From Bacteroidota bacterium (GTDB taxonomy: Bacteria; Bacteroidota; Bacteroidia; Bacteroidales; Prolixibacteraceae): DNA of 62,359 bases. The notes below the pieces were generated by a model. It saw only the letters and a program-made list of their open reading frames with translations, had not been told where the DNA came from and did no database searches. Position 1 is the first letter of the stretch; every line of letters starts with the position of its first letter. The stretch lies in assembly GCA_023251435.1 (NCBI GenBank), contig JAHEYU010000024.1, forward strand, positions 9,204 to 71,562, given 5' to 3'. This document shows positions 45,185 through 54,858 of this stretch, one piece after another. The position numbers were made by a program, and so were the translations under genes.

Positions 45185-46722
45185 TCGTTTTCGAGTTGCA
45201 AATTATTAATATCCGGATTTTCGGTTGGTATCCTGATGGTGAATTCGGAACCGCCACCTTCGCGGTTTTCAACAGCGACTGTGCCTTTGTGTGCCTCTAC
45301 AAATCCTTTTACAATCGAAAGGCCCAGCCCCAAACCACCCGTTTTGCTGCCATCGACCCTGAAGAATTTCTTAAAGACATTTCCCAGCGCCGATTCCGGA
45401 AATCCGGGGCCATGGTCTTTTACCTGAACAATCATTGTTTCGTTATCGTAGCGGGTGCACAATTCAATTTCGGAGGCTACGGGTGCGTACTGTGTGGCGT
45501 TGTATATCAGGTTGTAAAGCGCCTGTTCCAGCAAGCCGTAATCAATTTTAACAAGGGGCATGTCGTCGGGAATCGAAACCACCAGTGAATAAGGTTTTAA
45601 TTCATCTTTCAAATCTTCGGCTACTTTGTTTACCAGATCGTTCATATCGTACCAGTCGAGGCGTACCGATATTTGCCCGCTTTCGAGCCGCGACATGTTG
45701 AGCAGGTTTTCAATGAGCCGGTTCAGGCGCAGCGATGCGGTAAATATCTCGTTGAATAAAGCTGACTGTACGTTTCCCGGATGCGGCGAATTTAGCAGCG
45801 AATCTGATGCGCCCATAATAGTGGCCACCGGAATCCGAAGTTCGTGCGAAATGGAATTAAACAAGGTTTTGTACAGGCGGTCGGACTCGACCAGGAAACG
45901 GGCTTTTTGTGCCAGTTCGCCCAGAAATTCGCGTTCGAGCGCGTTCGAAATCTGAGTAAGAAAAGTATCCCAGAATGCTTTCTGGTCGCCCGAAAATAGC
46001 TGATCGAGCTTTACCGCTAAAACTCCGGGGCTTATTCTTGTTCCGGGTAAAGGGAAAAATGTATAATCTACCGAAGACAGGTTGCCGGTATATTTACCCG
46101 CTTTTTGTGAGTTGGTAAATGCCCATTCGGCGGCAGCGTATTCATTTTCCAACAGTTTTTTCTGCTTCTGCAATCTTCCCGATGAATGAAGGATGTTGTT
46201 CCCGTCCTGCAAAATAAAAAATGGATCTGTTTTGAAATGATTCCTGATTCCTTCGATGGCCACAGCCAGTACTTCGTCAATTCCGCTGGCCTTGGAGAGT
46301 TCCCTGGTAAGCTGAAACAAGGCGTTGGTGCGCTCTTCCCTTTCGCGGGCCAATCGTTCCTGACGCCGCACTTTAGTCGTCAACACTCCGTTTAGAATTG
46401 CAATAATGAAAAACATTCCGAACATCAGGATATCTTCGGTTTTATCGATATGGAAAGTGAGGTTTGGAGGTATAAAAAAGAAATTCCAGACCAGCGCACT
46501 TAGTGTGGCTGCAACAAAAACCGGCCCTATGCCCATAAATGCTGCCATTATGGAAACCACAAAAAGCAGGATAAAAGAAACAATGTGGTAACCTTGCAGA
46601 TTGTAGAGCGGTGTGCAAAGCAAAGCTGTTATTCCAATACCCAATACAGAAAGTAAATAATGATTGATCCCGGAATTAATGGAAGGTGGGAAAATTCTTT
46701 GTATTGATTTCTTCTTGTCCAT
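45181..46722 (-). CDS. KdpD-like sensor kinase lacking the N-terminal Usp/KdpD domain
   Basis: 513 residues from the ATG of MDKKKSIQRIF. It begins directly with the four-helix DUF4118 membrane block of KdpD (SVLGIGITALLCTPLYNLQG, ILLFVVSIMAAFMGIGPVF, LVWNFFFIPPNLTFHIDKTED). A GAF-like region, HisKA with H-box NSISHELRIPVATIMGASDSL, and HATPase (LGLGLSIVKGFVEAHKG) follow. Full KdpD has ~900 residues with a cytoplasmic Usp-like K+-response domain at the front, absent here. It sits 42 bases after trkH and overlaps its regulator gene. Confidence 0.9.
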   Translation of the reverse strand: MDKKKSIQRIFPPSINSGINHYLLSVLGIGITALLCTPLYNLQGYHIVSFILLFVVSIMAAFMGIGPVFVAATLSALVWNFFFIPPNLTFHIDKTEDILMFGMFFIIAILNGVLTTKVRRQERLAREREERTNALFQLTRELSKASGIDEVLAVAIEGIRNHFKTDPFFILQDGNNILHSSGRLQKQKKLLENEYAAAEWAFTNSQKAGKYTGNLSSVDYTFFPLPGTRISPGVLAVKLDQLFSGDQKAFWDTFLTQISNALEREFLGELAQKARFLVESDRLYKTLFNSISHELRIPVATIMGASDSLLNSPHPGNVQSALFNEIFTASLRLNRLIENLLNMSRLESGQISVRLDWYDMNDLVNKVAEDLKDELKPYSLVVSIPDDMPLVKIDYGLLEQALYNLIYNATQYAPVASEIELCTRYDNETMIVQVKDHGPGFPESALGNVFKKFFRVDGSKTGGLGLGLSIVKGFVEAHKGTVAVENREGGGSEFTIRIPTENPDINNLQLENE

Positions 46723-46764
46723 ATCGTAGTGTTGGGATACAAATTTAATCATATATCATTGCAA

Positions 46765-48216
46765 TTACTTGTTCCAGAAATTTCTGGAGAACAATACAAT
46801 CACCGTATATATTTCCAACCGGCCCAGAAGCATCATGAACGAAAGTATAATTTTCGCAAGGTCGGGCAGGTGGGCAAAGTTACTTACCGGTCCAACGGTT
46901 CCGATTCCGGGGCCAATGCCTGCCATACAGGTTGCCACCGAACTGCTGGCTGTTTTTCCATCAATACCGATTAGGATGAGCGATACGCTACCAAATAAAA
47001 ATATCATGAAATAGACGGCGATAAAAGTTAATATCGATCGGTTTGTTTCGTTAGTGATTGGATTTTTGTTTAACCTGACAGGCAGTATCGCACTTGGGGA
47101 AATCAGTTGCCGAAAGGTTCGTTTGATATTTTTCAGCATAATTAAATGCCGTACCATTTTTATCCCTCCGGCCGTGGAGCCCGTGCTGCCGCCCAAAAAC
47201 ATGGCAAAGAAAATGATGGTCCATGCAAAAGAAGGCCAAAGTAAATAATCGGCTGAAGCAAATCCGGTACAGGTAACAATTGATACAACCTGAAAAAATG
47301 ATTCACGGAAGGATTCTTCCAGCGGCTTTTGCATCGTAAAATACAGCGAACCTGTAAGTACAGCAACAATCGAAAAAACCACCACGATATAGAATTTCAG
47401 TTCTTCATTCTCCTTAATTTTCCTGAATTCGCGCTTGAAAAGGTAATAATGAATAACGAAGTTTGTTCCGGCCAAAAACATGAAGATGGTAATTACATAC
47501 TGAATGTAAGGCGAGTAGTTTATAATACTCGTGTTTTTAGGCGAAAATCCACCGGTGGCGACCGTGCCAAAAGCATGGCAAAGACTTTCGAACAGGTTCA
47601 TGTTTCCGGCCAGTAGTAAAATAATTTCGGCAATGGTCAGTGTAACATAGATCAGCAAAAGTCGGTTTCCAACAGCTTTTATTTTGGGCCGGATTTTTTC
47701 CTGTAACGACGATTCAAGGGTGAAAAGATGATATCCGCCAATCTGAAGCGTAGGCATGATGATGATTACCAGTACAATAATGCCAATTCCACCAATCCAG
47801 TGGGTAAGGCTTCTCCATAATAAAATCGATTTTGGCAAAATTTCTATGTCTGTCAGTATTGAAGCCCCGGTTGTGGAAAAGCCGGAAACTGATTCGAATA
47901 AAGCATCTACAAATGAAGGGATTGCACCCGAAAAAAGGTATGGAAAACATCCGATTATACTTAATACCACCCATGATAATGTTACCGTTAGGCAGGCATC
48001 TTTACGGTGAATGCTTACATCCTCGGACTGGTTTCGTGTTGCCAAAAAGAAAAATGCACCAACGATCAGGCTTATAAGCGCTGATAGGATAAAAGGCAAG
48101 GTATCTTCAGAGAAAATTAAAGCAACTCCTACACAAACAAAAAGAGATGCAGCAAGTATAAATAAGTTTCGGCTTATTACTTTAAAAACAATTTTATAAT
48201 TTATAAAGTTACCCAT
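46765..48216 (-). CDS. trkH: TrkH family potassium uptake protein
   Basis: 483 residues with about 10 membrane segments. Selectivity-filter-like P-loops are visible (SGFSTTGASIL, ATGGFSPKNTS, TCTGFASADYL, ATCMAGIGPGIGTVGP), as is the conserved GGSTGSTAGGIK turn. TrkH/KtrB proteins carry K+ across the inner membrane, gated by a TrkA/KtrA RCK subunit. No trkA is in the window. It is followed by a KdpD-like kinase and KdpE-like regulator. cdaA, a c-di-AMP synthase that often controls K+ uptake, lies 18 kb away. Confidence 0.93.
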   Translation of the reverse strand: MGNFINYKIVFKVISRNLFILAASLFVCVGVALIFSEDTLPFILSALISLIVGAFFFLATRNQSEDVSIHRKDACLTVTLSWVVLSIIGCFPYLFSGAIPSFVDALFESVSGFSTTGASILTDIEILPKSILLWRSLTHWIGGIGIIVLVIIIMPTLQIGGYHLFTLESSLQEKIRPKIKAVGNRLLLIYVTLTIAEIILLLAGNMNLFESLCHAFGTVATGGFSPKNTSIINYSPYIQYVITIFMFLAGTNFVIHYYLFKREFRKIKENEELKFYIVVVFSIVAVLTGSLYFTMQKPLEESFRESFFQVVSIVTCTGFASADYLLWPSFAWTIIFFAMFLGGSTGSTAGGIKMVRHLIMLKNIKRTFRQLISPSAILPVRLNKNPITNETNRSILTFIAVYFMIFLFGSVSLILIGIDGKTASSSVATCMAGIGPGIGTVGPVSNFAHLPDLAKIILSFMMLLGRLEIYTVIVLFSRNFWNK

Positions 48217-48438
48217 TTACAGCTTAAATTTTTATTTCTTCAAAATTGGCCGGTTGAGTCGCTTCGTATAAGTTCCGGGTAAAATTTGCATATCGCCAGT
48301 TTTGGCTTAATTGATTAAGCCTGCAAAGTTGCCTGCGATTTCATAAAGGAATTGTAAAGTTTTAAGGCAAGGATATAAAGATTTTATAAAGAAAAGGTCA
48401 TTTTCGGATAGTAAGAACCACTCATCTTTTGGATTTGA

Positions 48439-48446
48439 TACTTTTG
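48439..48446 (+). promoter_or_regulatory. -7 promoter box of MFS gene (TACTTTTG)
   Basis: TACTTTTG fits TAnnTTTG and ends 31 bases before the ATG at 48478. Confidence 0.45.
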
Positions 48447-48477
48447 TGCCCTTTATAGTATTGTTCAGAAATTACAA

Positions 48478-49680
48478 ATGACAGATTCATCTCAAATAGT
48501 TGGTAAACAGGCCGAACCGGGTTTTAGTAATAAACGCATCCGCATGGCTGTTGCGCTCGTTTATTTCAGTATGGGGCTGTGTTTTGCTTCGTGGGCCAGC
48601 CGCATTCCCGAAATAAAAACAGTTTTGCACCTTAACGACGCGATGTTTGGCAGCATTCTGTTTGCTTTACCGGTTGGGCAATTTCTGATGTTGCCCGTTT
48701 CAGGAAAATTAGTTACCCGTTTTGGCAGCAGGACAGTAATGCTCATTTCAATCCCGTTATATACCCTATGTTTGGTGAGTATTGGTTTGGTACGCGAAGG
48801 ATGGCAACTTGCCGTTGCTTTATTTGCTTTTGGCGTTGCCGGTAATGCCTGCAATATCTCTATTAACACCCAGGGAATTCTTACCGAACGGTTGTACGAA
48901 CGCCCAATTATGGCATCGTTTCACGGAGGCTGGAGTCTGGCAGGGTTTACAGGTGCATTGATTGGCTTGGCGATGATCAACCTTAAAGCGCCTCCATTGT
49001 GGCATTTTACGTTTGTGATACTTTTGGTATGGGCTATTTTGTGGTTTAACAAACCATTCCTGAACAGAGGTAAAGTTGGTTCAAACGCCAGTGAACCCAA
49101 ACGCAGATTTTTCTCGAAACCCGATACTGTGTTGGTTCAGCTTGGTATCATTGGTTTTTGTAGTATGGCCAGCGAAGGAGCCATGTTCGACTGGAGCGGC
49201 ATCTATTTCAAAGATGTGGTTAAAGCGCCCGATTCGTTGGTTATTCTGGGTTATACCTCTTTTATGATCATGATGGCTTCAGGACGTTTTGTAGCCGACT
49301 ATTTTATTTCAAAAATTGGCCGGAAGAGCTTGCTGCAAATCTGCGGGGTGATGATCTCCACCGGGCTGTTTACTGCGGTATTTTTCCCTTACCTCATTCC
49401 ATCTACGTTGGCGTTTATGCTTGTTGGTTTGGGGGTTTCGAGCATCGTGCCAACAGTTTACAGCGCAGCCGGGCGCTACAGCAAAGTTCCGCCGGGAATT
49501 GCGTTGGCAACCGTTTCGAGTGTTAGTTTTCTCGGGTTTCTGATGGGGCCGCCCCTAATCGGGTATATTGCCGAAGCTGCCGGATTGCGTTACTCGTTTG
49601 CAGTAATCGGTTTTTTTGGCATTGGTATTACTTTAATGGTTTCGAGGGTCAAAGCTTTGAACAGCGAAACTATTGCATAA
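48478..49680 (+). CDS. MFS transporter (YbjJ-like group)
   Basis: 400 residues with 12 predicted membrane helices. The first is preceded by a short cytoplasmic tail (KRIRMAVALVYFSMGLCFASWASRIPEIK). The typical MFS cytoplasmic loop 2-3 motif is seen as GKLVTRFGSRTVM, with a second-half counterpart GRFVADYFISKIGRKSL. The WASRIPEIK segment is characteristic of YbjJ-like proteins. The substrate is unknown. It is a single gene between its own promoter box and a strong terminator. Confidence 0.88.
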   Translation: MTDSSQIVGKQAEPGFSNKRIRMAVALVYFSMGLCFASWASRIPEIKTVLHLNDAMFGSILFALPVGQFLMLPVSGKLVTRFGSRTVMLISIPLYTLCLVSIGLVREGWQLAVALFAFGVAGNACNISINTQGILTERLYERPIMASFHGGWSLAGFTGALIGLAMINLKAPPLWHFTFVILLVWAILWFNKPFLNRGKVGSNASEPKRRFFSKPDTVLVQLGIIGFCSMASEGAMFDWSGIYFKDVVKAPDSLVILGYTSFMIMMASGRFVADYFISKIGRKSLLQICGVMISTGLFTAVFFPYLIPSTLAFMLVGLGVSSIVPTVYSAAGRYSKVPPGIALATVSSVSFLGFLMGPPLIGYIAEAAGLRYSFAVIGFFGIGITLMVSRVKALNSETIA

Positions 49681-49714
49681 AAAGCGCCTTGGACATTTGT
49701 CCAAAGCGCTTTTT
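49679..49714 (+). terminator. Bidirectional terminator after MFS gene
   Basis: AAAAAGCGC and TTGGACA pair with TGTCCAA and GCGCTTTTT, with one mismatch position in each arm and a two-base loop. The A-run and T-run on the two sides allow it to serve the MFS gene and the convergent esterase operon. Confidence 0.85.
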
Positions 49715-49748
49715 ATCAGATTGTATTATGAGTGTGCAATCGTTATTA

Positions 49749-51170
49749 TTATTCAGCTTCCCATGTATCAGTTCTGAACGATGATACCGGCAACCCGTCG
49801 GTACTAAATAAATCGCCTGTAACAAAATCTTTGAAGGCATAGCGCACAGCAACAGGCTCCGAAACCAATGGAGAGAAAACTGTTACACCAGCATTTGTAA
49901 TGAATGCTTTGGCTGGAAAGAAACGCTTGCCTGCCCCGGCAACTTCGAAATTCGATAATTCTTTTCCGTAGGAAGTGAGTCCCAACGGTGCGTGGCCGAA
50001 CGTAAGTTTAACCACTCCTTCAGCAAACTTCATTTCTTTCATTACCGGACTTTGGCAAGCAATGCCTTTCATCCCATAAGTTTGAGCCAGGGCCAGCAGT
50101 GCAAGTCGTTTACTGCCGATTTCTTTGCCGGCCGGATGAATACAGTCTTTTTCGCCAATATCCATAATACACGCCATACCAATGTTCGGGATGGCAGTCG
50201 AGGCTTTCAATTGTGCTTCGCGCAGGTAAGCAGAGTTTAGACCGGATGTGCCATAGTCGAAGGGTGCAATTTGAACGAAATAGAACGGGAATTCGCCAAT
50301 GCCCCAAACCGAGCGCCAGTTCTCAATCAATCCGGGCATTAATTTGGCATATTTATCGGGTTCGTTTCGGTTCGATTCGCCCTGATACCAGATTCCTCCC
50401 CGAATTCCGTAGCCCACAATTGGATTGATCATTGCGTTGAAAAGAACGGTTGGTGTCTGTTGCGATAAATTTTCAACAGGCTTTTTCTCCGGAAGTTTTA
50501 CCCAATCGAAATTTTTACAGCCCATTTCGCTGATCCACGGCTCAATACGTGTACCTCCCCAACTGGAATTGATCAGTCCGATTGGAACATTAAGTGCCTT
50601 GTTCAGCATCAATCCAAAATAATAAGCAGTAGCGCTGAACTCGTAAACATTTTCAGGAATGCATGTTTTCCAGTCTCCCGAAAAATCGTCAAGCGGTTCG
50701 AGACTGGTGGCTTTTTTTACTGTGAAAAGGCGAATATTTGGATTAGCCGATAACGCAACTGCATCCGATGAACCCAGTATTGGCTGGTTCTTAAAACCTT
50801 TCATTGGCATTTCCATGTTCGATTGGCCCGAACAAACCCATACTTCGCCAACCAGTACATTTTTCAATTTCAGCGGTTTCCCGTCGCTGATGGTAATTTC
50901 GAATGGACCGCCTGCTTTTGGAGTGGCAACCTTCAATTTCCAGCTCCCGTCAGCTGAAGTTTTTGTGCTGTAGCTTTTGCCATTCCAGGAGGTGGAAACT
51001 TTGACAGAGGAGTTATTGTCGGCTTTGCCCCAAATCGCGGCATCAGTTTTCTGCTGCAATACCATATTGTCGCAAAAAATGGCAGGCAATTTAATTTCTG
51101 CAAAAGCTGCATTTACTGATAAGGCCATCAGTGCTATCAGGATTAAAACGAAGTTCAACGAGTTTTTCAT
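49749..51170 (-). CDS. Sialate O-acetylesterase-type SGNH esterase
   Basis: 473 residues with a signal peptide (MKNSLNFVLILIALMALSVNAAFA). Catalytic motifs of the SASA family are visible: WVCSGQSNMEMPM with Ser117, GGIWYQGESN, and a late D/H pair in the DIGEKDCIHPAG segment. An N-terminal beta domain precedes the hydrolase (IFCDNMVLQQKTDAAIWG). These exported enzymes remove O-acetyl groups from sialic acids or from plant glycans such as xylan and mannan. It is 26 bases after the propeller kinase, in the same operon. Given the nearby GH26 genes, an acetyl-mannan or xylan substrate is as likely as sialate. Confidence 0.9.
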   Translation of the reverse strand: MKNSLNFVLILIALMALSVNAAFAEIKLPAIFCDNMVLQQKTDAAIWGKADNNSSVKVSTSWNGKSYSTKTSADGSWKLKVATPKAGGPFEITISDGKPLKLKNVLVGEVWVCSGQSNMEMPMKGFKNQPILGSSDAVALSANPNIRLFTVKKATSLEPLDDFSGDWKTCIPENVYEFSATAYYFGLMLNKALNVPIGLINSSWGGTRIEPWISEMGCKNFDWVKLPEKKPVENLSQQTPTVLFNAMINPIVGYGIRGGIWYQGESNRNEPDKYAKLMPGLIENWRSVWGIGEFPFYFVQIAPFDYGTSGLNSAYLREAQLKASTAIPNIGMACIMDIGEKDCIHPAGKEIGSKRLALLALAQTYGMKGIACQSPVMKEMKFAEGVVKLTFGHAPLGLTSYGKELSNFEVAGAGKRFFPAKAFITNAGVTVFSPLVSEPVAVRYAFKDFVTGDLFSTDGLPVSSFRTDTWEAE

Positions 51171-51196
51171 TATTTGTTAATTTAAGTTTAGATTTT

Positions 51197-54100
51197 TTAC
51201 GAAAGCTTCAGTGTGAAATTAAACGTACTTCCTTTTCCTTCTTTGCTTTCGGCCCATATACGGCCTCCCTGTTTTTCCACGAAATCCTTGCAAAGCAACA
51301 ATCCGAGTCCTGTACTTGGTTCTCCGTCGGTACCGGGTCTGCTTGTATTTACATCTAAACTAAAGAGGTCGTTGACCATCTGTTTTTTCATTCCGATACC
51401 GGTATCGGTTACCGAAATCTTCACAAAGTTATTGCCCGAAGCTTTTGCCACGATACTTACTTTTCCACCCTTATTTGTGAATTTAACCGCATTCGAAGTT
51501 AGGTTGCGAACAACCGATGCGAGCATGTTTTTATCTGCAATCACCTTCATATTGGCAGGAATATCTACAACAATGTCAACCGACTTATTTCGGGCAGCCT
51601 GATAAATTGCTTCCGTTGATTCGGTTAGTACTTTTCTAAGATTCAGAAGTTCAAGGTTGTATGTAGTTAGTCCACGCTGCATTCGTGCCCATTCGAGCAG
51701 GTTGCCTAGCAATTCGAAAAGATTGGCTGCCGAATTTCGCATTGTTCCGGTCATGTGCTGTATTTCATCCAGTGTAAACGATTGCAGGTCCTCTGCCAGA
51801 ATTTCTGTTAAGCCCAAAAAAGAACTCAATGGTCCGCGAACATCGTGTGCGATGATGGAGAAGAATTTATCTTTTTCTGAATTTGTAGTAATCAGTTCTT
51901 CGTTCTTGTCTTGCAGCTCTTCGTTTTTGTGTTTCAGTTCAGAGGTTTGTTCCTTAACTTTTATTTCCAGAAGTTCTTTTTGAAGTTCCAGTTCGCGTTC
52001 TCTCCATTTGATATAGCTTAAAATTAATGATATAAACGTAATCCCTGCCAAAATATAGAACCACCAGGTATTCCACCACGGCGGACGTATTGTAAAATTA
52101 TAGTGGTACTCGTTGCTCCAGAGTCCTTCACTATTCATTGCTTTAACTTTAAAAAGGTATTTGCCGGGCTTCAGGTTCCCATAAGAAACTTCAGTGCGAT
52201 CGGTGAGGTTGCTCCAGCTATCGTCGAGCCCTTTAAGCAGGTATTGATACTTAATCTTCTGATTCTGTTTTTGAGAAATACCAATGTAGCTGAAAGTCAG
52301 AAAATTATTGTTGTGGGCAAGGCTTAAATTCTCGGGAAGATAATACCACTTCGAGATATTGCTGAATTTTAAATTGCCCACTTTAACACCGTTTTCGAGT
52401 ACAAAACTGGTATCCATTTTACTTTCCAGCGTTATCCACGGAATATTTTTATTGAAAAGCTGAATATTTGTTAGCTGGATATTGGGAGTGACTGTATCAG
52501 CAACTTCGCCTTTGGGGTCGATGGCTGTTAAGCGGCTGGTCGATCCAATCCAAATCATCCCATTTTTGTCTTCTAATACTGCATCCATGTTGCATCCAAT
52601 ACCCAGAAAACCATCTTCGTAAGTGTAGTTTTTGAAAAGGGGAATTTCAGTCCTGTCAATTTTTGTTTCTATCATTCCGGGAGCCAGAATATTTGGACCT
52701 AATCTGGTTCCCATCCAAATATTTCCACGTTTATCCTGAAAAAGGCTAGTTATATAATTATTGGTCAAGCCCTCTTTCTCCGTAAATTTTGTAAACAATT
52801 TACCATCGTAGCGGGTAGCTCCACCACCAGAAGTTCCAATCCAGATATTGCCATCCTTATCCTGCAAAAGACTGGCTACATTATTGTGGCTAAGTCCTTC
52901 TTTTTCGCTGAAACGTGTGAAGTGCTTTCCATCAAATCTGGTAACGCCATTGTCGTCGGTACCAAACCACAGGTTACCGCTTTTATCTTCCAGCATACAC
53001 AAAATCTCGTTGCTGCCGATCCCTGATTCTGCCGAATAATTCACGAAATTTTTCCCGTCGAACTTTGAAACACCACCACCGTAACTGCAAAACCATAGAT
53101 TGTTATTCCTGTCCTTCAAAATTTTTCGTATTCCATTGTGACATAATCCTTCATTCTGGGTATAATGATAGAAATACTCACCATCGAATTTTGCCACGCC
53201 CATTCCATCAGAACCAAACCAGATATTTCCATCGTTATCTTCCAGGATGCTATAAATGCGGTCGTTGAGCAGTCCTTGCCTGAGAGAATAATTACTGAAT
53301 TTTTTGCCGTCATAGTTTGTGATTCCGCCTGCGAAGCCGCCAAACCACAAATTGCCCGATCCGTCCTGGAAAATTTCCAGAATTTTGTTGTTCGCAAGGC
53401 CTTCGTTTTCAGTAAAATGAGTAAACAGGTTACCATTAAACCTAACCAAACCACCATCGCGTGTACCGAACCACAGGTTGCCTTGTTTGTCGATCAGCGA
53501 GCAACGCACATAATTATTGGTTAATCCTTCTTTTTCAGTGTAATGGGTGAAATTTGTACCGCTAAGTTTTGAAATTCCACCACCAGAAGTACCAAACCAC
53601 ATCGATCCTTGTCCGTCCTCAAGCATGCACAAAACATTGTCGTCACTTATTCCCTGCCTGGTAGTGTACTGATAAAAATATTTTCCGTCGTATTTTATAG
53701 CCCCGGTTTTGTAAGTACCAAACCACATATTTCCTTGCTTGTCCTGAAACATGGAAACTACCTGGTTGCCCGGGAAATTTTCCCGGGCATTGTAATTCAT
53801 GAAGCTTTTTCCATCGAATCGGCTTACTCCATTTCCAAAAGTACCGAACCAGATCATTCCGTCTTTATCCTGGTAGATGGTTCTGATCTGGTTGCTTGCC
53901 AAACCTTCTTTGGCAGTGTAATGGGTAAATATTTTCCCGTCGAACTTAGAGACGCCTCCACCAGAAGTTGCAATCCAGTAATTTCCGTCTTTATCCTGAA
54001 GGATCGAATTCACAATATTGTTGCTTAATCCTTCTTTTTCGGTAAAATGTGTGAAATGCTTACCGTCGTATTTGGTCACGCCGCCCCCGAAAGTACCGAA

Positions 54101-54703
54101 CCACAGTGATCCTTCGCGGTCTTCCATAATACTTAACACGATGTTGTGGCTTAATCCGTTCCTTACCGAAAAGTGGGTGAGGAATTTTCCGTCGTATCGG
54201 GAAACACCATCATCGTTGCTAAACCAAAGGTTTCCGCTGCGGTCCTGAATAAGGCATCTGATCTGGTTGTGCTTTAATCCCTGAATTGTACCAAAGGCAG
54301 TAAAACTATAGGGGTTAATATCTTTGCTGTAGGCATCTTTGGCAATCACTATTTCGGGAATGCCTGATAGAAATGTATGCCCGGCCGAAGCGACTTCTTT
54401 GGGAACTAAATACCCGTTTTCGCCGGGAGTGATCATTTCAGGAATTCCGGCCATCGTTATATCTGGCAATGCGGCTGGTTTCACATTGTCGCCTGACTGT
54501 ACTTCAGTAGGTTTTCCGGCCTTAATAATAATTGGGTTTCCGGCAGTGAGAGTTATGGGTTGTGCAATGCTGTCAGAATTAATAAAATGGCCATGAACTT
54601 CGATGGTTTCAGGCGAAAAAACAGATGATTTATTTTTATCCTCCTGCCTTGAACATGAGAAAAAAATCAGGACAATCAGAAGTAAGGTTAGCTGTTTTTT
54701 CAT
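51197..54703 (-). CDS. Lipoprotein-type beta-propeller sensor histidine kinase (Reg_prop/Y_Y_Y)
   Basis: 1168 residues from the ATG of MKKQLTLLLIVLIFFSC; the FFSC is a lipobox, so the N-terminus is probably lipid-anchored. Then come ~14 Reg_prop repeats of 42 residues (pattern xxIxxIxQDxxGNxWFGTxxGGVxxxDGKxF), a Y_Y_Y domain (YQYLLKGLDDSWSNLTDRTE), one membrane helix (WFYILAGITFISLILSYIKW), a coiled coil, HisKA (IIAHDVRGPLSSFLGLTEIL) and HATPase (STGLGLLLCKDFVEK). Unlike most hybrid two-component systems it lacks a receiver and AraC domain, so a separate regulator is needed. It shares an operon with the downstream esterase and probably senses a polysaccharide. Confidence 0.92.
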   Translation of the reverse strand: MKKQLTLLLIVLIFFSCSRQEDKNKSSVFSPETIEVHGHFINSDSIAQPITLTAGNPIIIKAGKPTEVQSGDNVKPAALPDITMAGIPEMITPGENGYLVPKEVASAGHTFLSGIPEIVIAKDAYSKDINPYSFTAFGTIQGLKHNQIRCLIQDRSGNLWFSNDDGVSRYDGKFLTHFSVRNGLSHNIVLSIMEDREGSLWFGTFGGGVTKYDGKHFTHFTEKEGLSNNIVNSILQDKDGNYWIATSGGGVSKFDGKIFTHYTAKEGLASNQIRTIYQDKDGMIWFGTFGNGVSRFDGKSFMNYNARENFPGNQVVSMFQDKQGNMWFGTYKTGAIKYDGKYFYQYTTRQGISDDNVLCMLEDGQGSMWFGTSGGGISKLSGTNFTHYTEKEGLTNNYVRCSLIDKQGNLWFGTRDGGLVRFNGNLFTHFTENEGLANNKILEIFQDGSGNLWFGGFAGGITNYDGKKFSNYSLRQGLLNDRIYSILEDNDGNIWFGSDGMGVAKFDGEYFYHYTQNEGLCHNGIRKILKDRNNNLWFCSYGGGVSKFDGKNFVNYSAESGIGSNEILCMLEDKSGNLWFGTDDNGVTRFDGKHFTRFSEKEGLSHNNVASLLQDKDGNIWIGTSGGGATRYDGKLFTKFTEKEGLTNNYITSLFQDKRGNIWMGTRLGPNILAPGMIETKIDRTEIPLFKNYTYEDGFLGIGCNMDAVLEDKNGMIWIGSTSRLTAIDPKGEVADTVTPNIQLTNIQLFNKNIPWITLESKMDTSFVLENGVKVGNLKFSNISKWYYLPENLSLAHNNNFLTFSYIGISQKQNQKIKYQYLLKGLDDSWSNLTDRTEVSYGNLKPGKYLFKVKAMNSEGLWSNEYHYNFTIRPPWWNTWWFYILAGITFISLILSYIKWRERELELQKELLEIKVKEQTSELKHKNEELQDKNEELITTNSEKDKFFSIIAHDVRGPLSSFLGLTEILAEDLQSFTLDEIQHMTGTMRNSAANLFELLGNLLEWARMQRGLTTYNLELLNLRKVLTESTEAIYQAARNKSVDIVVDIPANMKVIADKNMLASVVRNLTSNAVKFTNKGGKVSIVAKASGNNFVKISVTDTGIGMKKQMVNDLFSLDVNTSRPGTDGEPSTGLGLLLCKDFVEKQGGRIWAESKEGKGSTFNFTLKLS
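52630..54271 (-). repeat. Coding 126-bp repeats of the beta-propeller
   Basis: About 13 consecutive 42-codon units (QDKDGNIWFGT, GGVSKFDGK, THYTEKEGL and variants) encode two seven-bladed propellers. The nucleotide copies are diverged, so this is protein repetition rather than recent DNA duplication. Confidence 0.8.
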
Positions 54704-54714
54704 ATTATCCGCTG

Positions 54715-54722
54715 CAAATCTA
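54715..54722 (-). promoter_or_regulatory. -7 promoter box of propeller kinase (TAGATTTG)
   Basis: The minus-strand TAGATTTG fits TAnnTTTG, ends 11 bases before the ATG at 54703 and overlaps the longer possible start at 54730. Confidence 0.45.
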
Positions 54723-54858
54723 TCATTCATCTATTATGAGAAAAGGAATCTGAAGGTCTCCCATTCTGCGAAATACAATACCTGACTTTTTTTTGATTCG
54801 TAAATATATTAAAAGTTCCGTTAGCTGACAATTTGTTGACAAAAAGGAAGTATGAACA

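Noticed and set aside
52630-54271. Regular ~126-base repetition, as in a CRISPR-like or satellite array
   Set aside because: It is the coding repetition of Reg_prop propeller blades; copies differ at the DNA level and there are no unique spacers.
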